The notes under the pieces are model-generated. The model was not told the DNA's origin, searched no databases, and saw only the letters and a program-made list of their open reading frames with translations. A program made the translations under genes and the position numbers. Positions 52,130 through 61,543 of a DNA stretch of 64,000 nt are shown here, in pieces (position 1 is the first letter of the stretch; each line of letters opens with the position of its first letter). Origin of the DNA: Kiloniellales bacterium (GTDB taxonomy: Bacteria > Pseudomonadota > Alphaproteobacteria > Kiloniellales > JAKSBE01); contig JASJBF010000039.1 in NCBI GenBank assembly GCA_030066685.1, forward strand, positions 1 through 64,000, in the 5' to 3' direction.

Positions 52130-52885
52130 CTGGGCCGGATTAACCTTCGGAGGCGGCGCTTCGGCCAGCAACCGGTCCAGGCGCTGGGCGTTGCGCGGCG
52201 CCCAATCGGCCTCGTCGGTGTTATCGAAGAAGACATAGACGTCACGGCCCAGGGCCAGCTGCGCCCGCAGCCAGCCCGCCCAATCGGCCAGCTCCGCCTC
52301 GCCGTAGCAACCCCGATAGCGCGCCAAACGGCCGTGCAAGCGGACATAGGTGAAGTCTGCGGTCACCACCCGCGGCCCGCGCAGCTCGGCCAGCTCGAAG
52401 GGGCAGAAGGCGGCGCCGTGGGCTTCCAGGACGGCGTAGACCTCGGTGCAATGCCAGGAGGGATCGCGGAACTCGACGGCGACCCGCCGGCCGCGCGGCA
52501 GGCCGCCGAGGAAGGCATCCAGGCGCTGGGGATCGGCCCCGAAGCGCGGCGGCAGCTGAAACAGCACCGGTCCCAGCTTGTCCTCCAAAGCCTCGAGCCG
52601 CGCGAAGAAGGCGTCGAGCAACTCTCCGCAATCCCGCAGGCGCCGGAAGTGCGTGATCGCCCGCCAGGCCTTGGCGGCGAAGCGGAAGTCGGGCGGGGTC
52701 CGCGCCGCCCAGGTCTTGAGCTGGTCCTCCCGCGGCAGCCGATAGAAGCTGGCGTTAAGCTCGACGCAGCGCAGGACCCCGGCGTAGAAGCCCAGCCATT
52801 CGCCCGGCTTCAGGGCCTTCGGATAGAAGCCCTCCCGCCAGTTCCGGTAGCTCCACCCGGAGGTGCCGATCCAATGCCGCGCCAT
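52124..52885 (-). CDS. DUF72 family protein (YecE-like)
   Basis: 253 residues, TIM-barrel-like DUF72. Seen: HWIGTSGWSYRNWREGFYPK, ELNASFYRLPREDQLKTWAA, RFAAKAWRAITHFRRL, VLFQLPPRFGADPQRLDAFL, VAVEFRDPSWHCTEVYAVLE, TADFTYVRLHGRLARYRGCY and RDVYVFFDNTDEADWAPRNA. All are family markers. Function unknown. The start at 52885 gives the usual N-terminus. It is divergent from the CYTH-CHAD gene. Confidence 0.93.
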   Translation of the reverse strand: MARHWIGTSGWSYRNWREGFYPKALKPGEWLGFYAGVLRCVELNASFYRLPREDQLKTWAARTPPDFRFAAKAWRAITHFRRLRDCGELLDAFFARLEALEDKLGPVLFQLPPRFGADPQRLDAFLGGLPRGRRVAVEFRDPSWHCTEVYAVLEAHGAAFCPFELAELRGPRVVTADFTYVRLHGRLARYRGCYGEAELADWAGWLRAQLALGRDVYVFFDNTDEADWAPRNAQRLDRLLAEAPPPKVNPAQP

Positions 52886-53121
52886 ACGTGAGACGGCTCC
52901 ACCCGATCCGGGGACCCGAAAGCCGAGACCGATAAGCAGAAATACAGTAGTCGATTCGCCTTCTAGAGGTCCCCGCTGCACGATTCGGATAGCTGTAATG
53001 GCCGATTTGTAATAGAAATGACAAATATGGCGGCGCTTCCTTGAGGCAGATCAATCCATTCACTAGCTACAGAGGCGAGAATGGAACCCGGCGCTGCGCA
53101 CGGAGGGTTGGGGAGGCCCCT

Positions 53122-54756
53122 GTGTCGGAAACACACACATCATCGCTTCAGGCCGCCTCTGAAGGCGCGGGGCTTTCCGCTCCGTCGCGAACCCAGGACA
53201 AGAAGCCGAACCAGGAGGTCGAGCTCAAGCTGACCGCTGAGCGCGAACAGCTGAACGAAGCCTGGGCGAGCCGCCTGCTGGCGACCCGGGCCGGAGGCGA
53301 AGCGGTCCGCCAGCTTGAGACCGTCTACTACGACACCGCCGACCAGCGCCTGCGCCGCCGTGGGCTGGCCCTGAGGGTCCGGAAGGACGGATCGCGCTTC
53401 ATCCAGACCGTGAAGACCGAGGCCAACGGCGCCGCCGGACTGATAACACGCGGCGAGTTCTCCTGCGCCGTGCCGTCGGCCAAGCCCGACCTGAAGCGGA
53501 TCGAGGATCCGGAGTTGAAGCGGCACATGGGCCTGATCCTGGCGGCCGAGCTGGAGCCGGTCTTCACCACCCGGGTCGAGCGCCGGAGCCGCAAGCTGCG
53601 CCGCGGCGGACGCAACCTGCCCAAGGCCGTGATCGAAATCGCCCTGGACGATGGCGAGGTGGTCACCGAGTCCGGCCGGCGGCGCCTCGCCGAACTGGAG
53701 CTCGAGCTGCTCGAGGGCGCCCCCGAGGTGCTTTACGACCTGGCGCGCAAGCTGGTCGGCGAGACACCACTTGCCTTGCAGACGGTCACCAAGTCGGACT
53801 GGGGCTATGCCCTCGCCCGCGGCGAGACCCCGAAGTGGGTCCGGGCGGCCGACCCGGATTTCCCGGCGGACATCACCCTGGACCGCGCCCTGGACGGCAT
53901 CTTCCGCAGCTGCATCCGCCATTGGCTGGCCAACCATGCGCCGGTCCTGGAAGACGACGACCCGGAAGGGGTGCATCAGCTCAGGGTCGCGCTGCGGCGC
54001 TTGAGGTCGGCGCTCTCGGTCTTCAAGTTGATTCTGCCGCCCGAGGACGCCGCCTGGATCAACCAGGAGGCGCGCTGGCTGATCCAGAGCCTGGGCCCGG
54101 CACGCGACTGGGACGTCTTCCTGACCGAGCTGATGCCGCCGCTGCAGGCGGCGCGGCCGGACAGCGGCGACCTCGCGGTCCTGACCGCCGCGGCCGAGGA
54201 CGCCCGCAAGCTGGGCTACCAGCGCGCCCGCAAGGCGCTGCGCTCGGGACGCTATACCGCCTTCGTGCTGGACCTGGAGCGCTGGACCGAGGCCGGCGGC
54301 TGGCACGACGGCGACGGCAACGGCCGCTTCGAGGAGCCGCTCTCCGACTACGCCTGCCGGCTCCTGCGCAAGCGTCACAAGCGGGTCCTGAAGGAGGGTC
54401 GCGACTTCGAGCATCTATCCGACGAGAAGCGCCACGAGCTGCGTATCACCCTGAAGAAGCTGCGCTACACCTGCGAGTTCTTCGCCTCCCTCTATCCGAA
54501 GGACAAGACCCGGCCCTACGTCAGGGCCCTGAAGTCGCTGCAGGACGAGCTGGGCCACCTGAACGACGTGGTGGTCGCGGAGGACCTGCTCGACAGCCTC
54601 CACGGCGGCGGCGACGGCAGCAACACGGCCGCGCTCCGCGCCGCGGCCGGCATGGTGATCGGCTGGTACAGCAGCGCCATCGACGCCTCGCGCCCGGCGA
54701 TGGTGCGGCGCTGGGACGAGTTCGCCGCAAGCGATCCCTTCTGGACCCGGGGCTGA
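53122..54756 (+). CDS. CYTH-CHAD domain protein
   Basis: 544 residues from the GTG at 53122, which has GGGGAGG five bases before it. The CYTH (triphosphate tunnel) domain at about 33-235 has QEVELKLTAEREQLNEAW, ETVYYDTADQRLRRRGLALR and LAELELELLEGAPEVLYDLA; members hydrolyse triphosphate or related compounds. The CHAD helical domain (about 250-540) has EGVHQLRVALRRLRSALSVF, KRHELRITLKKLRYTCEFFA and LKSLQDELGHLNDVVVAEDL, with the conserved His/Arg/Lys that bind polyphosphate. CHAD proteins are known to sit on polyphosphate granules. A ParA-type gene follows after 17 bases. Confidence 0.92.
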   Translation: MSETHTSSLQAASEGAGLSAPSRTQDKKPNQEVELKLTAEREQLNEAWASRLLATRAGGEAVRQLETVYYDTADQRLRRRGLALRVRKDGSRFIQTVKTEANGAAGLITRGEFSCAVPSAKPDLKRIEDPELKRHMGLILAAELEPVFTTRVERRSRKLRRGGRNLPKAVIEIALDDGEVVTESGRRRLAELELELLEGAPEVLYDLARKLVGETPLALQTVTKSDWGYALARGETPKWVRAADPDFPADITLDRALDGIFRSCIRHWLANHAPVLEDDDPEGVHQLRVALRRLRSALSVFKLILPPEDAAWINQEARWLIQSLGPARDWDVFLTELMPPLQAARPDSGDLAVLTAAAEDARKLGYQRARKALRSGRYTAFVLDLERWTEAGGWHDGDGNGRFEEPLSDYACRLLRKRHKRVLKEGRDFEHLSDEKRHELRITLKKLRYTCEFFASLYPKDKTRPYVRALKSLQDELGHLNDVVVAEDLLDSLHGGGDGSNTAALRAAAGMVIGWYSSAIDASRPAMVRRWDEFAASDPFWTRG

Positions 54757-54773
54757 GGGGGGCGGACGAGAGC

Positions 54774-55445
54774 ATGATCTCCGTCCTGGTTGCTAACTCC
54801 AAGGGTGGCTGCGGCAAGACCACAATCGCGACCAACCTGGCCGCTGCCTTCGCCGCCGGGGGCCTGCCGACGGCCCTGGCCGACACCGACCGCCAGCGCT
54901 CCAGCCTCGGCTGGCTGGAGTCGCGCCCTGAGACGGCCGCATCGATCGCCGGTCTCGACTGGGTCAAGTCGATGAAGAAGCCGCCCAAGCGCACCGAGCG
55001 GCTGATCATCGATTCCCCCGCGGCCGTAACCGGCAAGGAGGCCAAGGAACTGGTGGCCATGGCCGACGTCATCGTCGTGCCGGTTCTGGCCTCGGCCTTC
55101 GACCAGGGCGCGACCCGCGAATTCCTGGACAAGGTCCGCGAGTTCAAGGCGATCCGCAAGAACCGCAAGCCGCTGGCCCTGGTCCGCAACCGGGTGCGCA
55201 GCGGCAGCCGCGCCGCCGCGCGCCTGGACATGTTCCTGATGGAGCTGGAGACCCGCGACGTCGGCTGGCTGCCGGACCGCGCGATCTACAACGAGATGGC
55301 CTGGCGCGGCATGAGCATCTTCGACCTCGACAGCCTGCAGGCCGAGACCTTGCAGCGGGACTGGGTCCCTCTGATCCGCTACATCGAGAACGAGGGCTTC
55401 GCCTTCGAGGACGGCCTCCTCGACGAGGGCGCCGTCCCCAACTAA
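54774..55445 (+). CDS. Orphan ParA/MinD-type ATPase
   Basis: 223 residues. A deviant Walker A, VANSKGGCGKTTIATNLAAA, has both the signature Lys (about 10) and P-loop Lys. Then ADTDRQRSSLGWLESRPE (switch I/DxDxQ region) and RLIIDSPAAVTGKEAKELVA (Walker A' region) follow, and VIVVPVLASAFDQGATREFL. It has no N-terminal DNA-binding extension and no parB or mipZ context; the neighbour is a CYTH-CHAD protein, probably in the same transcript. The cargo is unknown. Positioning of a polyphosphate body is a reasonable hypothesis (see findings). Confidence 0.88.
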   Translation: MISVLVANSKGGCGKTTIATNLAAAFAAGGLPTALADTDRQRSSLGWLESRPETAASIAGLDWVKSMKKPPKRTERLIIDSPAAVTGKEAKELVAMADVIVVPVLASAFDQGATREFLDKVREFKAIRKNRKPLALVRNRVRSGSRAAARLDMFLMELETRDVGWLPDRAIYNEMAWRGMSIFDLDSLQAETLQRDWVPLIRYIENEGFAFEDGLLDEGAVPN

Positions 55446-55476
55446 CGCCGCCGGCTTTCGGGCAACGCAGGCGCCG

Positions 55477-57948
55477 TCAGCCGCGGCTGCGCTGCGCCCG
55501 GGGTTCCGCGTCCAGAGCGGGTTGCTCCGCCTCCCTTTCCAAGCCGTCGGTCCAGGCGACCACCTCGTCGATGCGGGCCAGGGCTTCCGCGCCGGCGACT
55601 TCCGCGGCCCCGACCATCGGCCTGGCCTTGGCCGGCAGCCGGCCGGCCGCGCCCTGCCTTAGAAGCTGCAAGGCGCCGAGGATCGAGGCCAGCGCCGGCC
55701 GCAGCTCGCCGTCCAGGACGGCCTTCAGGTGGGCGCGGAGGCCGTCCAGCTCCCCCGCCCCGCTGACGTCGCGGATCACCCCGATGAAGAAGCGACGGCC
55801 GCCGAGAACGACCTCGCCGAGCGAGAGCTCGATCGGCAGGATCGAGCCGTCGCGCCGCTGCGCGGTCAGCTTGCGGATCGGCCCGGCCGGCTTGGCGTGG
55901 TCCTTGGACAGGTAGCGCCGGATATAGCCGTCGTGCTCGCTGCGGTAGGGCTCCGGCATCAGGACCTTGACGTTCTTGCCGAGCAGCTCCCGCGCCTCGT
56001 AGCCGAGCAGGCGTTCCGCGGCCGGGTTCAGGCGCTCGATCGTGCCGAGCCAGTCGATCATGACGATCGCGTCCTCGGCCATCTCGAAGATCGCTCGCGC
56101 CTGCGTCTCGCTCTCCCGGAACGAAGCCTCCACCGCCCGGCGCAGGCCGACCTCGCGGGCCAGCTCGGCGTTGGAGCGCTCCAGCTCCCGGGCCTGCTGC
56201 TGGAGGCGCGCCTCGCGACCCTTCAGCTCGGTGATGTCGGTGCGGATGCCGACGACGCCGCCGTCCTCGGTCCGCCGCTCCTCGATCCGCAGCCAGCGCC
56301 CGTCGCCCAGCTGCTGCTCCAGTGGCGCCCCGGGGTCCCGATGCAGGGCCATGCGCTCTCGGACGAAGTCCTCGACCCGGCCCAGGGCCTCGGCGTACTG
56401 GCCCCGCTCGGCACCATAGCGGATGATTTCCTCGAAGCGGGCGCCGGTTTCGATCGCCGCGGCGCACTCTGCGTAGATCTCCGCGTACTTGCTGTTGGAG
56501 ACGACCAGACGGTCCTCGGCGTCGAAAAGCGCGAAGCCCTCCGATATCGACTCGATCGCGGTCCGCAGGCGGCGCTCGGCCTCGGCCTGATCGGTCTGCG
56601 CCTTCTTGAGGTCGGCGATGTCGAGGGCGACGTAGATGATCGCGTCCGGCTCGCCCTCCTCGCTGCCCAGGGGCGAGGCGGAGACCGCGATCGGCAGCCA
56701 AGCCCCCCGGCCGGCCAGGCAGACCGCCTCGAGAAACTGCACCCGCTCCTCGATCTTCGTCGGATCCAGCGCGGCGACTTCGCTGCCGGTCTGGCCGTCG
56801 CGCAGGACGTCGAGGATCTGGCGCCCGCGCAGCTCCGCCTCGGGCATCGCCAGCAGCTCCCGCGCCGCGCGGTTGGCCGCCCGGATCCGACCCTGCCGGT
56901 CGGTGACCAGCACCAGCTCTGCCATCGAGTTGAGGATGTTGTCGACCCGGTCGCGCGACATGGTGGTCTGCTCCAGGCGCGCGATCATGCCGTTGAAGGA
57001 CTCCGCCAGGCGCTGGAACTCCCTGGACCGGAAGGACGAGACGCGGCGGCTGAGGTCGCCAGCGCGGCCGAAGCCCTGGATCTGGTCGATGAAGCCGAGC
57101 AGCGGGCGGGTCGCCAGCAGGGCGGCCAAGAGGATTCCCCCGACCAGGGCCAGGATGCTGACCACGATCGCGACCAGCATGATCTTCTCGACCTGATCGA
57201 CGGTCTTGAAGGCCGAGGCCCGCTCGGCGACGGTGATCACCGAGACGCCGGCCTGGCGCGGCACCTGCGCTTCAGCCCGGACCCAGCCGCCGAGCGGGAC
57301 ATCGACGATCTCGTCCCATTGGTTCGTCAGCTCGGGGATCGACGAGAACAGCACGAAGCCGGATTCGTGCACGACGATGGTGTTCGTCATCGAGGACGCG
57401 GCGGCGAAGAAGCTTCCCAGGTTGCTGCCGAGGTACTCCACGACCAGGCTGCCCTCCGGCAGGCCCTCGTAGATCACTGGCACGGCGATGATCAGGCCCG
57501 AAGGTGCCAGCCTGATCGCATCCTGTCCCTCCATGACGCCGGGAAGCCAGTCCGCGCCCTGGTAGGAGATGTTGCGCCCGGTCGAGGCGATTGCCCGGCC
57601 CCGGTAGTCGGTCAGGGTGATGATCGCCCCCCTCGGCCCCGGCATGCGCAGGGACCGGAAGAAGGTGCCGAGGTAGCTCTCGCGCTGGATCGTGTCGACC
57701 AGGCTGTTGACCAAAAGGTCGTTGGCGGCGAGCACACGCGCGGCGTCTTGCAGGATCGCGATCTCGGTCGCGATGGCGTCGGCGCGGTGGTCCGCGTCGC
57801 GGCGCAGACCACCGCGGACCTCGTCCTCGACCGTCGCCCGGGTGATCTCGGCGGCGCCGTACCAGACCGCCAGGAGCAGCAGGATCGAAACCGGCAGGAC
57901 TCGCCACAGGACCTGGCCGAGCAGGCCCCTGCGCGGCGCCGTCGTCAT
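55477..57948 (-). CDS. Membrane receptor with three PAS domains and a degenerate histidine-kinase dimerisation domain
   Basis: 823 residues. One helix (about 14-32), a periplasmic sensor region (about 33-255, dCache-like), a second helix (about 260-284), a HAMP region (about 285-335), then three PAS domains (about 345-460, 465-595, 630-745), the last with EMAEDAIVMIDWLGTIERLN and YIRRYLSKDHAKPAG. The end looks like a DHp domain: LKAVLDGELRPALASILGAL and LLRQGAAGRLPAKARPM. Where kinases have SHELRTPL it has DGELRPAL, so the phospho-accepting His is missing (Gly), and no ATPase domain follows. It overlaps the binding-protein gene by four bases. Confidence 0.85.
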   Translation of the reverse strand: MTTAPRRGLLGQVLWRVLPVSILLLLAVWYGAAEITRATVEDEVRGGLRRDADHRADAIATEIAILQDAARVLAANDLLVNSLVDTIQRESYLGTFFRSLRMPGPRGAIITLTDYRGRAIASTGRNISYQGADWLPGVMEGQDAIRLAPSGLIIAVPVIYEGLPEGSLVVEYLGSNLGSFFAAASSMTNTIVVHESGFVLFSSIPELTNQWDEIVDVPLGGWVRAEAQVPRQAGVSVITVAERASAFKTVDQVEKIMLVAIVVSILALVGGILLAALLATRPLLGFIDQIQGFGRAGDLSRRVSSFRSREFQRLAESFNGMIARLEQTTMSRDRVDNILNSMAELVLVTDRQGRIRAANRAARELLAMPEAELRGRQILDVLRDGQTGSEVAALDPTKIEERVQFLEAVCLAGRGAWLPIAVSASPLGSEEGEPDAIIYVALDIADLKKAQTDQAEAERRLRTAIESISEGFALFDAEDRLVVSNSKYAEIYAECAAAIETGARFEEIIRYGAERGQYAEALGRVEDFVRERMALHRDPGAPLEQQLGDGRWLRIEERRTEDGGVVGIRTDITELKGREARLQQQARELERSNAELAREVGLRRAVEASFRESETQARAIFEMAEDAIVMIDWLGTIERLNPAAERLLGYEARELLGKNVKVLMPEPYRSEHDGYIRRYLSKDHAKPAGPIRKLTAQRRDGSILPIELSLGEVVLGGRRFFIGVIRDVSGAGELDGLRAHLKAVLDGELRPALASILGALQLLRQGAAGRLPAKARPMVGAAEVAGAEALARIDEVVAWTDGLEREAEQPALDAEPRAQRSRG

Positions 57949-59168
57949 GGGGCCCCGATCGGGACGATGGCGCCCCGGGCGTCATAGCGGCAAAGGCGGA
58001 AGTCGCCGGCGTCCAGCGCGTCGTGGCGTTCCGGCGTGAAGGCCGGATCGTAGTCGCGCATCAGGCCCTCGTAGCGGCCGAGCCGCTCAAGGCTGCGGCG
58101 CACCGCCGCCCGCTCCGCGGTCCCGGCGCGCTCGATCGCGCGGCCGAGCAGCTGGACCAGGTCGTAGGCGTGGGCGGTCCCGACCGGCGAGATCACGTCG
58201 GCGGGCGAGCGGCAGCCGCCGAAGCGCCCGCAATAGGCCTCGTAGAGCCGCGCCGCGCGCGCGGGAAAGGGCGGATCGAAGAAGGAGAAGGTCTGCAGGA
58301 AGGACAGGTCGACCTTGCTCAGGTCCGCGCCGGCCTGGGTGAAGAAGTCGCCCCCTGTGATGCCCCAGTGCGAGATGATCGGCAGGCGCGCGGCCTCGGG
58401 CCGGCTTGCCACCTCGCGGACCGCGACCAGACCGTCGACCGGGTTGGCGACCAGCATGATGACCTCGGCGCCGGCGGCGCGCAGGGCGTCGACCTGCGCG
58501 CTCATGTCGCGCTCGCCGCTGTTGAACCAGGCGACGGCGGCCGGCTGCAGGCCCTGGCGGGCCAGGGCCTCGCGCATGGCGGTCTCGTTCGATCGGCCCC
58601 AGCCGGTACGCCAGAGCAGCAGACCCAGGCGCTCGAAGCCGCGGTCGCGGGCCGCCTTGACCAGGAAGCCGCCGGCGTGCTCGTCGCGGACCGAGACCCG
58701 GAACACGAAGTTGGGATCGTAGCCGTTGGAGACCACCGGCGTACCGGCGGCCCAGGGGCCGAGGTAGAGCAGGCCGTGGCGATGGATCGTCTCCAGCTCC
58801 GCCAGGGCGACCGGTGTGTGGATGCCGCCGACGACCGCGATCAGGTCCTCCATCGCGGCGAAGGCCTCGATGTTGTCGCGGCCGCGCGCCGGGGTGCCGC
58901 GGTGGTCGCGCACCACCAGCGAGAGCGGCCGGCCGAGCACGCCGCCCCGGGCGTTGATGTCCTCGATCGCCAGAACCAGGCCGCGGCGGATCGCCTCGCC
59001 GCTCTGGGCCGCGCCCTTCGACATATCGGCGTCGAGTCCGATCACGATGGGATCCGCCGTCGGATCGACGGCCGCGGATTGCGTCTCCGCCCGGGCCGAT
59101 CCGACAGCCAGGCAGAGGGCCAGGGCGGCCGGCCCTGCGAAGGCGAGGTAAGCGCTTTTTCCTGTCAC
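57945..59168 (-). CDS. Periplasmic substrate-binding protein (LivJ/type I fold)
   Basis: 407 residues from a GTG start. An N-terminal signal peptide is seen (LAFAGPAALALCLAVGSARA, cut near residue 27). The mature part is a type I binding fold: DPIVIGLDADMSKGAAQSGE, AIEDINARGGVLGRPLSLVV, EDLIAVVGGIHTPVALAELE, then WRTGWGRSNETAMREALARQ and EVIMLVANPVDGLVAVREVA. It resembles branched-chain amino-acid binding proteins (Peripla_BP_6). There is no permease or ATPase gene nearby; the next gene, overlapping by four bases, is a membrane receptor, so it probably feeds signalling. Confidence 0.9.
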   Translation of the reverse strand: MTGKSAYLAFAGPAALALCLAVGSARAETQSAAVDPTADPIVIGLDADMSKGAAQSGEAIRRGLVLAIEDINARGGVLGRPLSLVVRDHRGTPARGRDNIEAFAAMEDLIAVVGGIHTPVALAELETIHRHGLLYLGPWAAGTPVVSNGYDPNFVFRVSVRDEHAGGFLVKAARDRGFERLGLLLWRTGWGRSNETAMREALARQGLQPAAVAWFNSGERDMSAQVDALRAAGAEVIMLVANPVDGLVAVREVASRPEAARLPIISHWGITGGDFFTQAGADLSKVDLSFLQTFSFFDPPFPARAARLYEAYCGRFGGCRSPADVISPVGTAHAYDLVQLLGRAIERAGTAERAAVRRSLERLGRYEGLMRDYDPAFTPERHDALDAGDFRLCRYDARGAIVPIGAP

Positions 59169-59586
59169 TTTGGGTATCTCGTTCCGTGGGCAGGTGGACC
59201 GGAGCAGGCCCCCCGGGGGTCGAGGGCAGACGCGCCCTCACGCCCTGTCAGCACGCCAAAAAGGCGTATATCGAAAGACATTTTTATCCATCGGAATTAA
59301 AAGACCCTGAAAGGGCTTCAGGCTTTCGAAATGGAAAAGTGCTAAGCTATTACGAATCGATTCGGCTCTTGTGCGGCGTGGTCGAGGTTACCACGTCCGC
59401 TGTGGGGCGAGGACGAAGCGCGCGGGGAAAAACGACGGAGTCGCCGCGTATAACAAACGACGATAGAGGGAACTAAAGGGGTCGGGAGCTTGGTTTCGAC
59501 GGAGGCCAAGAATCTGTTAACCATATTGGTGCAAGGTTCTTTGGCGCCGTTGCAAGTCAACGTCAGCACTTGTGTGGGAGCCCACG
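59169..59586. other. Long intergenic region before prkA
   Basis: 418 bases between divergent genes. The part from about 59260 to 59345 is AT-rich. CCCTGAAAGGGCTTCAGGCTTT near 59306 can fold into a small stem. Nearer prkA are TATAAC (59449-59454) and GGAAC (59469-59473), the latter being the -35 core of alphaproteobacterial EcfG-type stress promoters, but a well-spaced CGTT partner is not seen. No gene is supported here. Confidence 0.4.
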
Positions 59587-61536
59587 ATGACCGCCCTTGC
59601 CAAGGATGTTTTCGACCTCTTTTCCGAAGTCTACGACCGCGACAAGCAGGAGGACATGAGTCTTCAGGACTACCTGATGGCTTGTCGCGACGATCCGATG
59701 ATGTACGCCACCGCCGCCGAGCGTATGATCGCGGCGATCGGCGAGCCCGAGGTGATCGACACCAGCGCGGATTCCCGCCTCGGCCGCATCTTCCTGAACC
59801 GGACGATCAAGGTCTATCCGGCCTTCAAGGACTTCTACGGCATGGAGGACACGATCCAGCGGATCGTGGGCTACTTCCAGTACGCGGCGCAGGGCCTGGA
59901 AGAGCGCAAGCAGATCCTCTACCTGCTGGGGCCCGTGGGCGGCGGCAAGTCCTCCCTGGCGGAGCGCCTGAAGAGCCTGATGGAGGCCTATCCGATCTAC
60001 GTCCTCAAGGCCGGCGACGAGATCAGCCCAGTGCTGGAGTCGCCCCTCGGCCTCTTCGACCCGGAGAAGTTCGGCGATCTGCTTGAGAGCAAGTACGGCA
60101 TCGCAGAGCGGCGCCTCAACGGCCTGATCTCGCCCTGGGCGACCAAGCGGCTGGACGAGTTCGACGGCGACATCTCCAAGTTCACGGTGACCCGGCTGAT
60201 GCCCTCGCGGCTGCGCCGGATCGGCATCGCCAAGACCGAACCAGGCGACGAGAACAACCAGGACATCTCGGCGCTGGTCGGCAAGATCGACATCCGCAAG
60301 CTCGAGCACTACAGCCAGAACGACCCCGACGCCTACAGCTTCTCCGGCGGCCTGAACTGCACGACCCAGGGCATGCTGGAGTTCGTCGAGATGTTCAAGG
60401 CGCCGATCAAGGTGCTGCATCCGCTGCTGACCGCGACCCAGGAAGGCAACTACCTGGGGACCGAGAGCTTCGGCGCCTTCCCCTTCCAGGGCACCGTCCT
60501 GGCTCACTCCAACGAGGCCGAGTGGGAGCAGTTCAAGAACAACAAGAACAACGAGGCCTTCCTCGACCGGATCTGCGTGGTCAAGGTGCCCTACTGCCTC
60601 AGGGTCCACGAGGAAGCGAAGATCTACGACAAGCTCTTGCGAGAGAGCGAGCTGGGCGAAGCCTCCTGCGCGCCCGAGGTCCTGGACACGCTCAGCAAGT
60701 TCTGCGTCCTGACCCGCCTGCGCGAGCACGAGAACTCCTCGATCTTCTCCAAGATGCGGATCTACGACGGCGAGAACCTCAAGGACACCGATCCCAAGGC
60801 CAAGTCGGTCCAGGAGTACCGCGAGGTCGCTGGGGTCGACGAGGGCATGAACGGCGTCTCGACCCGCTTCGCCTTCAAGGTCCTGTCCGAGACCTTCAAC
60901 TACGACACCGAGGAGGTCGCCGCCGATCCGGTGCACCTGATGTACATCCTCGAGCACTCGGTCAAGCGCGAGCAGTTCCCCAAGGAGACCGAGGAGCGCT
61001 ACCTGGAGTTCATTAAATCCGAGTTGGCGCCGCGCTACGCCGAGTTCATCGGCCACGAGATCCAGAAGGCCTACCTGGAGTCCTATTCCGAGTACGGTCA
61101 GAACCTCTTTGACCGCTACATCGCCTACGCCGATGCCTGGATCGAAGAGCAGGACTACAAGGACCCGGACACCGGCCAGGTCTTCGACCGCGAGATCCTG
61201 GACGCCGAGCTGTCCAAGATCGAGAAGCCGGCCGGCATCGCCAACCCGAAGGACTTCCGCAACGAGGTGGTCAAGTTCTCGCTGCGCGCCCGGGCCAACA
61301 ACAACGGCAAGAACCCGTCCTGGACCAGCTACGAGAAGATCCGCGAGGTCATCGAGAAGCGGATGTTCAGCCAGGTCGAGGACCTGCTGCCGGTGATCAG
61401 CTTCGGCACCAAGAAGGACAGCCAGACGGACAAGCAGCACACCGAGTTCGTCCACCGCATGACCTCGCGCGGCTACACCGAGCGGCAGGTCCGCCGGCTG
61501 GTCGAGTGGTACATGCGGGTCAACAAGGCCGGCTGA
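59587..61536 (+). CDS. prkA: PrkA serine protein kinase (AAA+)
   Basis: 649 residues from the ATG at 59587 (GGGAG upstream). An AAA+ ATPase-type kinase linked to stress, sporulation or nutrient starvation. Seen: DVFDLFSEVYDRDKQEDMSL, the P-loop LYLLGPVGGGKSSLAERLKS near residue 120, an AAA core (YSFSGGLNCTTQGMLEFVEM, TESFGAFPFQGTVLAHSNEA) and the C-terminal PrkA region with RMTSRGYTERQVRRLVEWYM. The length matches the family (about 640). yeaH and spoVR follow, the standard triad. Confidence 0.95.
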   Translation: MTALAKDVFDLFSEVYDRDKQEDMSLQDYLMACRDDPMMYATAAERMIAAIGEPEVIDTSADSRLGRIFLNRTIKVYPAFKDFYGMEDTIQRIVGYFQYAAQGLEERKQILYLLGPVGGGKSSLAERLKSLMEAYPIYVLKAGDEISPVLESPLGLFDPEKFGDLLESKYGIAERRLNGLISPWATKRLDEFDGDISKFTVTRLMPSRLRRIGIAKTEPGDENNQDISALVGKIDIRKLEHYSQNDPDAYSFSGGLNCTTQGMLEFVEMFKAPIKVLHPLLTATQEGNYLGTESFGAFPFQGTVLAHSNEAEWEQFKNNKNNEAFLDRICVVKVPYCLRVHEEAKIYDKLLRESELGEASCAPEVLDTLSKFCVLTRLREHENSSIFSKMRIYDGENLKDTDPKAKSVQEYREVAGVDEGMNGVSTRFAFKVLSETFNYDTEEVAADPVHLMYILEHSVKREQFPKETEERYLEFIKSELAPRYAEFIGHEIQKAYLESYSEYGQNLFDRYIAYADAWIEEQDYKDPDTGQVFDREILDAELSKIEKPAGIANPKDFRNEVVKFSLRARANNNGKNPSWTSYEKIREVIEKRMFSQVEDLLPVISFGTKKDSQTDKQHTEFVHRMTSRGYTERQVRRLVEWYMRVNKAG

Positions 61537-61543
61537 CGCGGGC

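Noticed and set aside
59478-59506. GGGGTCGGGAGCTTGGTTTCGACGG-like string resembling the 5' end of tmRNA (split here as GGGGTCGGGAGC and TTGGTTTCGACGG)
   Set aside because: Only about 80 bases remain before the prkA start; there is no tag ORF and no 3' acceptor end, so a tmRNA cannot fit.
59541-59556. TTGGCGCCGTTGCAAG as a sigma-54 promoter for prkA
   Set aside because: The GG and GC elements are 7 bases apart instead of the required 10.
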